Positions 53,704 to 63,874 of a DNA stretch of 64,000 bases are shown here, piece by piece; position 1 is the stretch's first letter; each line of letters opens with the position of its first letter. A program made the position numbers and the translations under genes. The stretch is from Cyanobacterium stanieri PCC 7202 (lineage in GTDB: Bacteria > Cyanobacteriota > Cyanobacteriia > Cyanobacteriales > Cyanobacteriaceae), in the NCBI GenBank assembly GCA_000317655.1, contig CP003940.1:3047547-3111546 (forward strand), read 5' to 3'. The notes beneath the pieces are model-generated. The model was not told the DNA's origin. It was given only the letters and a program-made list of their open reading frames with translations, and ran no database searches.

Positions 53704-55169
53704 GATGCTAAACGGGCTTTTCCTGACGATGCCCACTGTTCGAGAAAGGCAATCTGTTCTCGAGCGGTACGGGCTAGGGGTATAATTTGACTGGCTGCCA
53801 TGAGAATATCATCGGTGGAAAAGTCTCGGTTTTGGCTAAATCCGAGGTGCATGGCCTCGATGATGGTTTGCTCGATTTCTGCCCCAGAAAATTCGGGGGT
53901 TTCGTAGGCAAGTCTTTTCAGGTCAAACTTTTCGAGGTTATGGGGGCGTAGTCGGTTGAGATGGACAGAAAAAATCGCTTCTCTTTCATCTTGACTGGGT
54001 AAACCCACAAAGAAAATTTCGTCAAAGCGTCCTTTACGTAATATTTCAGCAGGTAAATTTTGGATATTGTTGGCGGTAGCTACCACAAAAACAGGGCTTT
54101 TTTTCTCTGCTAACCAAGTGATAAATGTGCCAAATACTCGGCTGGTGGTGCCTGAGTCGCCCCTACCATCAGCCCCAGAAAATCCTTTGTCGATTTCATC
54201 AATCCAGAGAATACAGGGAGAAAGGGCTTCGGCAAGGTTGATCATTTGTCTGGTACGTGATTCAGATTCCCCTACCAAACCGCCAAAAAGTCTACCCACA
54301 TCCAACCGAAGCAGGGGTAAATGCCAGTGATGGGCGATCGCCTTTGCGGTGAGAGATTTTCCTGTGCCTTGAATACCAACGAGCAGAAGCCCCCGAGGAT
54401 AGGGCAATCCGTAAGCCCTAGCAGACTCGGAAAAAGATCCTCCCCTTCTCAATAACCACTCTTTGAGATTATCTAAACCACCAATATCCGATATTTGTTC
54501 TTGGGCAGGGTAGTAGTCGAGGATTTGTGTTTGTCGTATGGACTGTTTTTTTTCTTCCAAGATGAGTTCTACGTCTTCGGTTTCTAATTTACCATTTTGG
54601 GCGATCGCCCTTGTCAGCACCCTTCTAATGCGTTCTAAGGACAATCCTTGGGCGGCTCTAACTAATTCGGTCAAAAGTTCATCATCCAAGGATTGCCCCA
54701 CCATCAAGCGTTCAATCTCTTCTTTGATTTCTGTGGCTTGAGGTAAAGGAAAGTCAACCACCGTAAACACTTCCCTTAGTTCGGCGGGGAGATTGACTTC
54801 ATCGGCAATGATGACAATATTTTTCGGTTGAGCTTTCAGTTTTCGAGCAAGGTTACGTAGTTTGCGGGAGATGGATATGTCTTCTAAAAATCTTTGAAAG
54901 TCTCGCAAAATAAACACTCCCCCCGTATTAGAAGGTAATTTTTCCAAAAATTCCAGCGCTTGGAGGGGGTTACGTTTGCCAAAATTGGTATTATTCGGAT
55001 TATCTTGATAACCGTCTACAAAATCCCAGATATAAGTATGACGATTGCCCATGGTTTCGGTGATAGATGCGATCGCCTTTTCCACCCTCTCCTCCTCACT
55101 ACTAGAAATATAAATCAGGGGATAACAAGCTCTTAATAATAGGGAAAATTCTCGGTTAAATTCTTTCAT
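53673..55169 (-). CDS. ycf46: Ycf46-like AAA ATPase
   Basis: A 498-residue AAA protein like Ycf46 of algal plastids and Slr0374 of Synechocystis, which has been linked to CO2 utilisation. The N-terminal region (LLLRACYPLIYISSSEEERVEKAI) is specific to this family. The AAA module has Walker A GIQGTGKS, Walker B ILWIDEID, and sensor/arginine-finger segments (VFVVATANNIQNLPAEILRKGRFDEIFFV). The terminal NYQLKIDN is contributed by a dispersed repeat. It diverges from ruvB. Confidence 0.9.
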   Translation of the reverse strand: MKEFNREFSLLLRACYPLIYISSSEEERVEKAIASITETMGNRHTYIWDFVDGYQDNPNNTNFGKRNPLQALEFLEKLPSNTGGVFILRDFQRFLEDISISRKLRNLARKLKAQPKNIVIIADEVNLPAELREVFTVVDFPLPQATEIKEEIERLMVGQSLDDELLTELVRAAQGLSLERIRRVLTRAIAQNGKLETEDVELILEEKKQSIRQTQILDYYPAQEQISDIGGLDNLKEWLLRRGGSFSESARAYGLPYPRGLLLVGIQGTGKSLTAKAIAHHWHLPLLRLDVGRLFGGLVGESESRTRQMINLAEALSPCILWIDEIDKGFSGADGRGDSGTTSRVFGTFITWLAEKKSPVFVVATANNIQNLPAEILRKGRFDEIFFVGLPSQDEREAIFSVHLNRLRPHNLEKFDLKRLAYETPEFSGAEIEQTIIEAMHLGFSQNRDFSTDDILMAASQIIPLARTAREQIAFLEQWASSGKARLASRNYQLKIDN

Positions 55170-55373
55170 TCCAAATTTTTGCCAATGTTTGGACTAGATA
55201 TTATTTTCACTTCTTTTAATTTATCATGGTTGAAACAATTGAGAATTAATGGTCGTGTGGCTAATTGAGATCAAGAACTAGGAAATGTACATAATCTAAT
55301 TCTGCTAGTATTCTATTAATAATTGGATTCTTTTCTGAGTCTCTTATCTGCTTATTTTTCTATTTAACTAATC

Positions 55374-56447
55374 ATGGCAATAAAAAGATCATCATCTCAG
55401 GACAAAAAACAAAGATTACCCCTACAGCGTAAAAATAAATACAAAAATCCTGTCTCTGAAGATAGTCAAATTTTATTGCCACAGGAAATAAGCGAAGACG
55501 TTTCACAAAATGAAGACAAAATAAGACCACAAAAATTAGATGATTATATCGGACAAAAAGATTTAAAAGGAGTCCTGAATATTGCCATCGCAGCGGCAAA
55601 ACAAAGACAAGAATCCCTCGATCATATTCTCTTCTATGGCCCTCCCGGATTAGGAAAAACAACCATGTCCCTCATTTTAGCCTCCGAGATGGGCGTTAAT
55701 TGTAAAATTACCGCCGCCCCTGCCCTTGAGCGCCCGAGGGATATTATTGGTTTATTGGTTTCCTTACAGGCAGGGGATATTTTATTTATCGATGAAATTC
55801 ATCGTCTCAATCGAGTTACAGAGGAACTTTTGTATCCTGCCATGGAAGATAAAAGATTGGATATAACCATCGGTAAAGGACAATCTGCCAAGATTCGTAG
55901 TATTCCCCTACAATCCTTTACCCTCATCGGTGCTACTACCAAAATAGGCTCCCTAACCTCCCCTCTGCGTGATCGTTTTGGTTTAATTCAAAGGTTACAA
56001 TTTTATCAACTAGATGAATTGACGGAAATTGTCAAAAGGTCAGCGCAAATATTTAATGTTAATATCGACTCGCAAGGTGCCGAAGAAATCGCCCGTCGCT
56101 CCAGAGGTACTCCCCGAATTACTAATCGTCTTTTGCGTCGAGTCAGGGATTTTGCCCAAGTGAAAGGGGTTGAACAAATCGACCAAACCATTGCCAGTGA
56201 AGCCCTTGACCTTCATAATGTTGATCGCCTCGGCTTAGATTGGACAGACAGACTGGTATTATCTACGATCATAGAACAGTTTAACGGCGGCCCTGTGGGG
56301 CTAGATGCCATCGCCTCTGCCACAGGAGAAGATGCCAAAACCATCGAAGAAGTATACGAACCCTATCTTTTGCAAATCGGTTTTATCAATCGCACCCATA
56401 GAGGCAGAATTGCCACCGAAAAAGCCCAAGAACATTTATTAGGTTAA
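55374..56447 (+). CDS. ruvB: Holliday junction helicase motor RuvB
   Basis: A 357-residue AAA+ motor that drives branch migration with RuvA. An unconserved basic leader of about 40 residues precedes [16 protein letters not shown]. Walker [10 protein letters not shown], Walker [10 protein letters not shown], sensor 1 [20 protein letters not shown], and the C-terminal winged helix ([10 protein letters not shown] and [13 protein letters not shown]) are all present. It lies far from ruvC, as is normal in cyanobacteria. Confidence 0.96.
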   Translation: MAIKRSSSQDKKQRLPLQRKNKYKNPVSEDSQILLPQEISEDVSQNEDKIRPQKLDDYIGQKDLKGVLNIAIAAAKQRQESLDHILFYGPPGLGKTTMSLILASEMGVNCKITAAPALERPRDIIGLLVSLQAGDILFIDEIHRLNRVTEELLYPAMEDKRLDITIGKGQSAKIRSIPLQSFTLIGATTKIGSLTSPLRDRFGLIQRLQFYQLDELTEIVKRSAQIFNVNIDSQGAEEIARRSRGTPRITNRLLRRVRDFAQVKGVEQIDQTIASEALDLHNVDRLGLDWTDRLVLSTIIEQFNGGPVGLDAIASATGEDAKTIEEVYEPYLLQIGFINRTHRGRIATEKAQEHLLG

Positions 56448-56567
56448 AATATTCGGAAAACTATCCTTCCAAAATATCGGTTTTCACTACCCTAAATAGG
56501 GTGGATAATTGTCAGAATATAAAGTGAAGAACAACTTATAAATAACGATTGCTGGAGGATTGAATAT

Positions 56568-57020
56568 ATGTCTTTAGTTCGTTTTTATCCCCTATCCGAA
56601 GTCAATGGTTTACACCGTCAAATGAATCGTTTATTTGACGAGTTGAGCAGTGGCTGGGAACACTTACCCACAGTGGGAAATATACCTTTAGAGTTGTTAG
56701 ACAATGGAGATAATCTTATCTTAAAAGCAGTTATTCCCGGTATAAACAAGGATGATATTGATATTAGCGTTAGTCGTCAAAGCCTAAAAATTTCGGGAGA
56801 ATATCATCAAGAAGCTGAAGAAAAAGAAAATAATTATTATATTTCTGAATTTCATTATGGTAAATTTGAACGCACTGTTAATTTACCTGTAGCGATTAAA
56901 AATGCGGAAGTTACTGCTGAATATAATGATGGTATTTTAACTTTAACTTTACCTAAAGTTGAGGAGGTAAAAACTAAAGTTGTTAAAGTTAGTTTAAATC
57001 CTGCACAAACTACTGCTTAA
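56568..57020 (+). CDS. hspA: Small heat-shock protein Hsp20
   Basis: A 150-residue alpha-crystallin-type chaperone (Hsp17/HspA of cyanobacteria), which holds unfolded proteins and stabilises thylakoid membranes. The alpha-crystallin domain spans about 40-143, from PLELLDNGDNLILKAVIPGINKDDIDISV to DGILTLTLPK. A ggagg ribosome site lies 11 bases before the ATG. Synechocystis hsp17 is controlled by an RNA thermometer; I could not pick out a convincing anti-ribosome-site stem here. No CIRCE box is upstream. Confidence 0.94.
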   Translation: MSLVRFYPLSEVNGLHRQMNRLFDELSSGWEHLPTVGNIPLELLDNGDNLILKAVIPGINKDDIDISVSRQSLKISGEYHQEAEEKENNYYISEFHYGKFERTVNLPVAIKNAEVTAEYNDGILTLTLPKVEEVKTKVVKVSLNPAQTTA

Positions 57021-57087
57021 ACCATCGATAGTTTACTTTGTTTTGGCTGGGTACTTTTACCCCCGATTCTATGATTAATCATTTCTT

Positions 57088-57117
57088 AAGGGCGATCGCA
57101 TTTAGGTTGCCCTTTTT
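57088..57117 (+). terminator. Probable terminator of hspA
   Basis: aagggc (57088-57093) pairs with gccctt (57109-57114), followed by a T-run; the loop of 15 bases contains a HIP1 octamer (gcgatcgc). The stem is short, so the call is moderate. Confidence 0.5.
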
Positions 57118-57207
57118 ACTATGTCTTTATCACAAATACTCAATACAAAACAAATTATTGTTATAACAAATATGCTAAAATTGTCGAAATAAAAACTCAA
57201 AAAATAT

Positions 57208-57960
57208 ATGTCTATTAAATATAACTTAGTCCTAGGAGCAACTCAGGGCATAGGCTTAGGTTTCGTGCAACAATTAATTAAAGAAAACAAAGAACAAGTA
57301 ATATACGCAGTATATAGAAATAAAAATACAGCAGAAAATCTATTTAAATTACAAAAAGAATATCCCCATCATATTCGTTGTTTACAAGGAGATATTACCC
57401 AAGAAAAAGACATTATCAATATAATCGAAAATATAAAATTAGAAACCAATCAACTCCATGTAGTTATCAACTGCGTCGGAATTTTACACGAGGGAGACAT
57501 TGAACCCGAAAAAAGTCTCAAACATATCAATCCCGATAAATTACTACATTATTTTCAGGTTAACGCCATTCCTACTGTCCTATTAGCCAAACATTTACTA
57601 CCTTTACTAAAACATTCTCAACCTAGCATTTTCGCCTCAATATCGGCGAAGGTAGGCAGTATAGAAGACAATTATTTAGGGGGTTGGTATGGCTATCGTG
57701 CCTCCAAATCTGCCCTCAATATGTTCTTGAAAAATATTGCGATCGAATATAATCGAGTCAGTAAAAAAACTATTGTTGTGGCTCTCCATCCCGGTACCAC
57801 CAACACTAAACTATCAAAACCATTTCAAGGCAATGTATCCCCAGAAAAATTATTTTCCGTTGAGCGTTGCACCTCTCAATTATTATCAATAATAAACCGT
57901 CTCACTAAAGATGATCACGGTAAATTTTTCTCATGGGATGGCTCTATTTTGCCATGGTAA
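57208..57960 (+). CDS. Short-chain dehydrogenase/reductase (CsgA-like)
   Basis: A 250-residue SDR. The nucleotide site is GATQGIG (11-17), with NCVG (about 91-94) and the catalytic tyrosine/lysine in YRASK; a serine (SISAK) completes the triad. The layout resembles the C-factor/CsgA-type subgroup, which ends with a DGSILPW-like motif. Substrate unknown. It overlaps the convergent PepSY gene by 17 bp at the 3' ends. Confidence 0.85.
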   Translation: MSIKYNLVLGATQGIGLGFVQQLIKENKEQVIYAVYRNKNTAENLFKLQKEYPHHIRCLQGDITQEKDIINIIENIKLETNQLHVVINCVGILHEGDIEPEKSLKHINPDKLLHYFQVNAIPTVLLAKHLLPLLKHSQPSIFASISAKVGSIEDNYLGGWYGYRASKSALNMFLKNIAIEYNRVSKKTIVVALHPGTTNTKLSKPFQGNVSPEKLFSVERCTSQLLSIINRLTKDDHGKFFSWDGSILPW

Positions 57961-59026
57961 AAATTTTAAATTTTTTCTGCCACCAAATCAAAAAGCCCGT
58001 CAAAGCTAAACTAACCAAAATTAGTCCGAAAACTAAATAAATAATCATACTGAATATCCCCAAAAAAATTCCATAGTGAAAAACATCAGACCATGAGCGA
58101 AAACGCTTATAAAAAGACTGTTCAGAAAGTTTATTGATAGTTAATAACTCACCAGTTTTACTATGAAAAGAAATATAACTTTTTCCCCTTGGGTTAATTT
58201 CATAGGCTTGTTTGAAACGTAATTCAACAGTATCTTTTTTGGGAATAAATTTAACTTCGGTAAAGTTAGATTCGCCTGTAATATTTTGAGCGTTTTTTAA
58301 AATTATATCTAAGGATAATTCATCATTAATATTATTATTTAAAGAATTATCAACATTAATAGTAGAGTCATTTATAGGTGAAAAAAAGATCTTTTTTATG
58401 GGTTGGTCTAATGCTAATATGGATCCCGTAATAGCCATGTTAATGGCTAAAAGAAAAGAAAAAATACCAATCACTTGATGTAAATCATAATTAATAATTT
58501 TTGGTTTTGATGACCAGCGCACCTTAAAACCAAGATTAATTTTCTTCCATCCTTTCCAGAGATATAAGCCTGTCATAGCAAGAATAAATAAACTAATTCC
58601 CGATAAACCAAGGAGTATTTTACCTATATTTCCTCCTAATAACTCCGTATGAATTTTATGTAAAAAGGGATCGTAAGTATTGTTTCTTGGATAAATACTT
58701 AATACTTTATTATCATAGGCATCTATATAAATTTCTTGTCTGACCTGTTCGGGGGTATTAACTATTAAACGAAAAGGATCATCTGCTTCGTTAGGAAAAA
58801 CAATTTTGCTCAGTTCAAGATCAGGATAATTAGTATTTAATAGTTGAGTTACTTTATCTAATGAATAGGATGTATCAGAAAAATTTACCTGATTAATTTG
58901 ATTATAAATAATAGGAGTTATTTCCCTAGTCCATACCAAATAACTACCCGTCAAGCCTATTATGATAATAATAAAAGCTACTGTCAAACCAATCATTTGA
59001 TGAATTTTTAGAAAAATTTTTCTCAT
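57944..59026 (-). CDS. PepSY-associated membrane protein
   Basis: A 360-residue protein with four predicted helices (about 10-32, 130-153, 183-207 and 318-350). The first segment IHQMIGLTVAFIIIIIGLTGSYLVW, the LHKIHTELLGGNIGKILLGLSGISLFILAMTGLYLW block and DLHQVIGIFSFLLAINMAITGSILA are typical of the PepSY-TM family, with histidines that could bind haem. Family members often lie near siderophore receptors and act in ferric reduction; no such gene is adjacent here. Confidence 0.88.
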   Translation of the reverse strand: MRKIFLKIHQMIGLTVAFIIIIIGLTGSYLVWTREITPIIYNQINQVNFSDTSYSLDKVTQLLNTNYPDLELSKIVFPNEADDPFRLIVNTPEQVRQEIYIDAYDNKVLSIYPRNNTYDPFLHKIHTELLGGNIGKILLGLSGISLFILAMTGLYLWKGWKKINLGFKVRWSSKPKIINYDLHQVIGIFSFLLAINMAITGSILALDQPIKKIFFSPINDSTINVDNSLNNNINDELSLDIILKNAQNITGESNFTEVKFIPKKDTVELRFKQAYEINPRGKSYISFHSKTGELLTINKLSEQSFYKRFRSWSDVFHYGIFLGIFSMIIYLVFGLILVSLALTGFLIWWQKKFKIFTMAK

Positions 59027-59044
59027 CTTATTTAAACAACTAAT

Positions 59045-59629
59045 TTATTTAAAAGGTTGTCCCCAATGTTGCCATGATTCTTTGTTAAAGGGCGATCGCC
59101 ACTTAAGAATCAAATCCCGTTCTAACCGTTGCCTAATATGACGCTCAGGGGAAATTCCCCACCAAAAAGCCGATCGCACCGTAGTAGTAACTTTATACTG
59201 ACGATGAAGTTCAATATATCTTTGAATATAACTTTTACAATCATGATTTAACCATCTTTGATAGGGTGATAATTTGGTTTCCCCCACATAAAGTAATAAA
59301 GGTAATTCTGTATCTAAAATAAAATATAAACAGCTTTCACTCTCATTATATTTAGGTAAATTATAAAATTGATCTGTATGGGTAGGGATGGAAAAAGGAT
59401 CAAAACTATCTGTATCCCAAGTAATATTATTTTCAGATGTTAATAAATTAGTTTGTTTTACCTGCTTCTTTTTCGCTTCCTGTTGATAATTATAAATTCT
59501 TTTTTTCCAACTTTGTAAATACTCCCCACTCATCTTATATTCAGCTTTTAAAGATGGTTTTTTAAACTGATAAGTGGCAGAAGGTTCAAATAAACTTAGT
59601 TGTTGATTTTTATTAGTTTTGTATTCCAT
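59045..59629 (-). CDS. GIY-YIG nuclease-domain-like protein
   Basis: A 194-residue protein when read from the ATG at 59629. A longer frame to 59704 exists, but its extra N-terminus (INCQWSIVNCPPLF) is translated repeat, so the inner start is preferred. The C-terminal half (CLYFILDTELPLLLYVGETKLSPYQRWLNHDCKSYIQRYIELH) resembles a GIY-YIG fold, with LYF and LLYVGET in place of GIY and YIG, and R in QRW. The N-terminal half is basic and helical. Nuclease activity is uncertain. Confidence 0.7.
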   Translation of the reverse strand: MEYKTNKNQQLSLFEPSATYQFKKPSLKAEYKMSGEYLQSWKKRIYNYQQEAKKKQVKQTNLLTSENNITWDTDSFDPFSIPTHTDQFYNLPKYNESESCLYFILDTELPLLLYVGETKLSPYQRWLNHDCKSYIQRYIELHRQYKVTTTVRSAFWWGISPERHIRQRLERDLILKWRSPFNKESWQHWGQPFK

Positions 59630-59640
59630 AAATAACGGTG

Positions 59641-59724
59641 GACAATTGACAATTGACCATTGACAATTAATTTTTTTATGTTGTTGATTATTAAAGTCCC
59701 CCAAAATTGGCGAATTTAGGTGGC
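59641..59724. repeat. attgaccattgacaatt repeat and degenerate palindrome
   Basis: gacaattgacaattgaccat (59641-59660) is the ATTGTCAATTGTCCATTGTC family in reverse; it is followed by aaagtcccccaaaattggcg, a decayed copy of the tcccccagaattggggga family. The rest of the gap up to 59870 contains nothing supported apart from the flv1 leader. Confidence 0.65.
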
Positions 59725-59870
59725 AAAAAATTCCTCGTAGTTGATATTAATTCTCTCCTCTTGCTGATAAGTTAGAAACAGGCGAGAGTTAGGGGATAAA
59801 ATGGGGAATATCGATAAAAACTAAAATTTTTACTCTCCATTCAAAAAAAATATCAAGCCCCGAATATAAT

Positions 59871-61619
59871 ATGACAAAATCAAAAGATGTTCAAATTACC
59901 CCGATCGCCCTTAATACAAGAGTATTTCGTTCTCGTACTTGGGACAGACTCAAATTCGAGGTAGAATACGGCTTAAACCGAGGCACAACCGCCAACTCTT
60001 TTGTCATCGAAGGAGAAAAAATCGCCCTTTTTGATCCCCCAGGGGAATCCTTTACTGACATTTTTTTGGATGCCCTAGAGCAAAGAGTTGACCTAAAAAA
60101 AATTGACTACCTCATTTTAGGGCATATCAACCCCAATCGGGCAGTAACCATCAATACCCTGTTGCAAAAAGCCCCCCAAATTACCATCATCATCTCTAAC
60201 ACGGGAGCAAAATCTTTACAAACTATTTTTAACAATAACTATCAAGAAACCCTGCAAAAAAATCCCCTCAATATTGAAGCCGTCAAAAATGACTTACAGT
60301 TGGATCTCGGCAAAGGGCATTTGCTCGAATTTATCACCACCCCCAACCCCCGTTATCCCGATCAACTTTTAACCTACGATAATCAGACCAAAGTATTTTA
60401 CACCGATAAACTATTTTCTGCCCATGTGTGCGGTGACCAAATTTTGGACGAGGGTTGGATTATCTACCAAGAAGACAGAAGACATTATTTCGATTGTGTC
60501 ATGGCGCCCTATGCCACCCAGGTTAGTAAAGCCATTGAGAAGGTGAAGGAAAAAGAATCCTTTATCTATGCCACCAACCATGGCCCCTTGGTGCGTTATG
60601 GTTTGACGGAGTTAACGGGGTTATATCAACAGTGGTTAGAAACCCAGAAAAATCAAACCCTCAATGTGGCGCTGGTTTATGCCTCTGCCTATGGTAACAC
60701 TGCTACCCTCGCAGGGGCGATCGCCCGTGGCATTACCAAAGCAGGGGTAAGGGTGGAATCCATTAACGCTGAATTTGCAGGGAGTGAGGAAATAAAAATC
60801 GCCATACAGGGCTGTGATGGCTTCATATTTGGCTCTCCCACCCTCGGCGGTCATGCCCCTACCCAAATCCAAAGCGCCCTAGGAATCGCCCTTGCCAACG
60901 CCGATAAGAATAAATTAGTGGGGGCATTTGGTTCGTTCGGTTGGAGTGGAGAAGCCATCGATTTATTGGAAAATAAATTTAAGGATGGGGGTTATCGTTT
61001 TGGTTTTGATACCATCCGAGTCAAGTTTAAGCCCACAGAAGCAGTGTTAAAAACCTGTGAGGAAGCGGGAACAGATTTCGCCCAAGCTCTCAAAAAACGT
61101 AAGAAAGCCCTTAAATCTAAGGAATCCGCCGCCGCCAATTCCCTCACAGCCAGAACCGAACAGGCTTTGGGGCGTTTGGTGGGTTCTTTATGTATTGCTA
61201 CCACCCAAAGGGATGAAATCAAGGGCGCCATGGTAGCTTCTTGGGTATCTCAGGCTACTTTTAACCCCCCCGGTTTAACCATTGCTGTGGCAAAGGAAAG
61301 GGCCATCGAGTCTTTGTTGCCCATCGGTAGCAGTTTCGCCCTCAATATTCTTGAGGAGGGGCGCCATATTGAGTTGATGAAGCATTTTCTCAAACCCTTT
61401 GCTCCGGGGGAGGATCGTTTTGTGAATATCGATCATGATGTGGCGGATAATGGTAGTCCTGTTTTGAATAATGCCCTTGCCTATGTGGAATGTGAGGTGA
61501 AAAACCGCCTCGAATGTGGCGATCATTGGGTTTTATATGCGATCGCCAAGGCAGGTAAATTATTAAAAGATGATGGCATTACGGCGGTACATCACCGTAA
61601 ATCTGGCACTCATTATTAA
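59871..61619 (+). CDS. flv1: Flavodiiron protein Flv1
   Basis: A 582-residue three-domain protein: a metallo-beta-lactamase-like diiron domain (about 1-265), flavodoxin (about 265-410, ALVYASAYGNTATLAGAI) and an FMN reductase domain (about 425-582, SLCIATTQRDEIKGAMVASWVSQATFNPPGL). The first diiron motif is HINPNR (85-90) rather than HxExDH, which marks the Flv1/Flv2 class; the sequence fits Flv1. Flv1 works with Flv3 to pass electrons from photosystem I to oxygen, mainly under changing light. flv3 is not in the window. Confidence 0.87.
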   Translation: MTKSKDVQITPIALNTRVFRSRTWDRLKFEVEYGLNRGTTANSFVIEGEKIALFDPPGESFTDIFLDALEQRVDLKKIDYLILGHINPNRAVTINTLLQKAPQITIIISNTGAKSLQTIFNNNYQETLQKNPLNIEAVKNDLQLDLGKGHLLEFITTPNPRYPDQLLTYDNQTKVFYTDKLFSAHVCGDQILDEGWIIYQEDRRHYFDCVMAPYATQVSKAIEKVKEKESFIYATNHGPLVRYGLTELTGLYQQWLETQKNQTLNVALVYASAYGNTATLAGAIARGITKAGVRVESINAEFAGSEEIKIAIQGCDGFIFGSPTLGGHAPTQIQSALGIALANADKNKLVGAFGSFGWSGEAIDLLENKFKDGGYRFGFDTIRVKFKPTEAVLKTCEEAGTDFAQALKKRKKALKSKESAAANSLTARTEQALGRLVGSLCIATTQRDEIKGAMVASWVSQATFNPPGLTIAVAKERAIESLLPIGSSFALNILEEGRHIELMKHFLKPFAPGEDRFVNIDHDVADNGSPVLNNALAYVECEVKNRLECGDHWVLYAIAKAGKLLKDDGITAVHHRKSGTHY

Positions 61620-61621
61620 GT

Positions 61622-63874
61622 TTAAGGCACTTGAAGACGAATTAAATGATCTTCAGGTAAAGCCTCTTTAAACTGACCTTCTTCGGCGAGGATGACAATT
61701 AAATTCATTTCCATGTCAGGATCTAAATGTAGATCCTGCCAAGGCACGGCAACCTCAATACACTGATCAAGGGCTATTTTTGCACTACTATAACGGGATT
61801 GCCAATGAAAATCTGATGCGGCTTCCTGTAGCCAGAAGGTTTTAGTCACTAAATTAATGCCTAAATGGTGACGGTAATAATAGTTAAGGGGATCTTGATC
61901 TGGTACATGGGCGAGAGGAATGGGGCTATTATGCCCTGGGCGATGGGGATAGTACCAGAGTAAATGAATTTCGGAGGGTAAATCCTGTCCTGCCACCGCT
62001 CCAGATTTGACATCGAAGCGGAAATAGAAATTAAGGTGATCCCAGCCGTAATAGATCATCGGGATAATACTAGCTCGGTGCATAGTACCCCGTGAGCCTC
62101 CTATTTTTATTTTTCCTGCCTTTTCCCACTCTTGCTCGTCTCCTTCGCCGTCAAGCAGAGGGCTGATATAGCTACAGGGGGGTTGTTCTGCTACCGGGCG
62201 TTGATTGGGATTGGTTACGGGGCGATGGAGGTATTGGGGGACTGGTTCGTTGAGGGCTTGGTATAGGGCGATGAGATGCTCTCTAAATAGTTGATCAAAC
62301 ATATCATCGTGGGAGGAGTGGTGAGGATCACCAAACCACCAAAACCAGTCCGAGCCTTGGGCGGCGTACAGGGCTTCCCACGCATCAGGGTTGTTTTCTT
62401 CGGTGGCTTCGGGGTGTTTGGCTAGGGTTTGTCGGGCGGCACTCAGATAATCCCATGCTCGGTTTTTGGTGGGATCTCCTATCCATGTGGAAAAATTACC
62501 GTCAATCCATGATCCACTATGTAGCTGAGAGTTTTGAATGGTATGACTGGGGGGAAATTGTTCCACAAATTCGGACACGGTCACTAATTTTATATTGTGA
62601 ACATGGGATAGGTTTTGATATAGTTCTTCGAGGAAGGGTTTACCGTCTTGCTCATAAAATTCCCAACAGTTTTCGCCGTCTAGGGCAATGGTGACTAGCC
62701 AGGGTTGGTCTAGGGTGGTGTTGTTACTCGGTTGTCTATGGGCAAGGGTACGGGCGATCGCCTGTAGGTGGGAAATCAAATCACAGGCTGCCTCTTGAGG
62801 TTTCATGGCACCATAGGTAAAACCAACGAGATCCGATAAACGATGATCTCGAAAGACAATGTTTAAATCGCCGTGGTCGGTTTCTAAACGATAGGGGCGA
62901 TACAATATTTCAGGTTCATAAATGTTACCTGTTTCATCACGGTGGAAAAAGTGATTAAAACTCCACCCTAATACCGCCTCATCGGAACATATCCACTTAA
63001 ATCCTTCTTTGGCAATATGGGGTAAAATTTCGGGACTGATGGATTGTTCACTGGGCCATAATCCTCGGGGCGATCGCCCGAAACGCTCTTGATACATCTC
63101 CCAAGCCTTATGCAAATGACGGGGAACATCTTCCCCCCACTGAAAACGACTTACGGGTAAATCCATATTGGGTAATGCCACCCGACCTGCGTTGGTATCA
63201 TAAAGTAACGGTAAAATAGGATGCGCATAAGGGGTAGTGGTTACCTCCAACTGTCCTTCATCCTGCATCTTTTTATGGGTGGGGATAATCCGGGCAATAA
63301 TTTCCTTTTGTTTACTATAAATCCTCTGGCGATCGCTCAGGGTAAAATCACGCCCCCTTTCCAACCAACGGGAAATATCTGCATCACCCCAAAAAAGAGG
63401 ATCAAACCATGCTAAATTATGCCACGCCAAAAGATCACTAAAATCTTGATCCGTCCAATTATCTAAACACCACTGTTTACCTTTTATATGCTTGTGTTGA
63501 AAAAGTTCTTCATAACGGGCATGGGGGCGAATCATGTGATAATGATTCGCATCAAAAAAGTTATCGACAATGTACCCTTTTTGCTCTAGGGTTAACATAT
63601 TTACAGGAGTTAAAGTTAAAGCCAAATAAGGATCTAAGGCATCTCCATGGGCATAGTCTTCTAATTGCATTATCAACGAAGGAACTAAATTCACCGTTTG
63701 ATGAAGAGCAGGATATTTTTGCAGCATTAAAATCAAGTCCAAATAATCCTTTGTACCATGAAGCCTTACCCAAGGAAGACGATAATCAGCCCCAAAATTA
63801 TCTTTAGATAAACGAGATTTGTAGAGAGGTTGGTGTTGGTGCCAGATAAAGGCAACATAAAGAGGATGGGACAT
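61622..63874 (-). CDS. GH57 family glycoside hydrolase
   Basis: A 750-residue retaining glycosidase of family 57. The N-terminal block YVAFIWHQHQPLY carries the family HQHQP motif (12-16); GLWPSEQSISPEILPHIAKEGFKWICSDEAVLGWS and ALDGENCWEFYEQDG supply later conserved regions. A C-terminal beta domain (about 570-750) follows. Substrates of the family are alpha-glucans (amylase, branching or amylopullulanase types), so glycogen metabolism is likely. It ends two bases from the convergent flv1 stop. Confidence 0.9.
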   Translation of the reverse strand: MSHPLYVAFIWHQHQPLYKSRLSKDNFGADYRLPWVRLHGTKDYLDLILMLQKYPALHQTVNLVPSLIMQLEDYAHGDALDPYLALTLTPVNMLTLEQKGYIVDNFFDANHYHMIRPHARYEELFQHKHIKGKQWCLDNWTDQDFSDLLAWHNLAWFDPLFWGDADISRWLERGRDFTLSDRQRIYSKQKEIIARIIPTHKKMQDEGQLEVTTTPYAHPILPLLYDTNAGRVALPNMDLPVSRFQWGEDVPRHLHKAWEMYQERFGRSPRGLWPSEQSISPEILPHIAKEGFKWICSDEAVLGWSFNHFFHRDETGNIYEPEILYRPYRLETDHGDLNIVFRDHRLSDLVGFTYGAMKPQEAACDLISHLQAIARTLAHRQPSNNTTLDQPWLVTIALDGENCWEFYEQDGKPFLEELYQNLSHVHNIKLVTVSEFVEQFPPSHTIQNSQLHSGSWIDGNFSTWIGDPTKNRAWDYLSAARQTLAKHPEATEENNPDAWEALYAAQGSDWFWWFGDPHHSSHDDMFDQLFREHLIALYQALNEPVPQYLHRPVTNPNQRPVAEQPPCSYISPLLDGEGDEQEWEKAGKIKIGGSRGTMHRASIIPMIYYGWDHLNFYFRFDVKSGAVAGQDLPSEIHLLWYYPHRPGHNSPIPLAHVPDQDPLNYYYRHHLGINLVTKTFWLQEAASDFHWQSRYSSAKIALDQCIEVAVPWQDLHLDPDMEMNLIVILAEEGQFKEALPEDHLIRLQVP

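Noticed and set aside
56448-56567. CIRCE element or RNA thermometer upstream of hspA
   Set aside because: No TTAGCACTC-N9-GAGTGCTAA is present, and no stem pairing convincingly with the ggagg ribosome site was seen.
59630-59704. N-terminal extension of the GIY-YIG-like protein
   Set aside because: It is a translation of the dispersed repeat (INCQWSIVNC), not conserved protein sequence.
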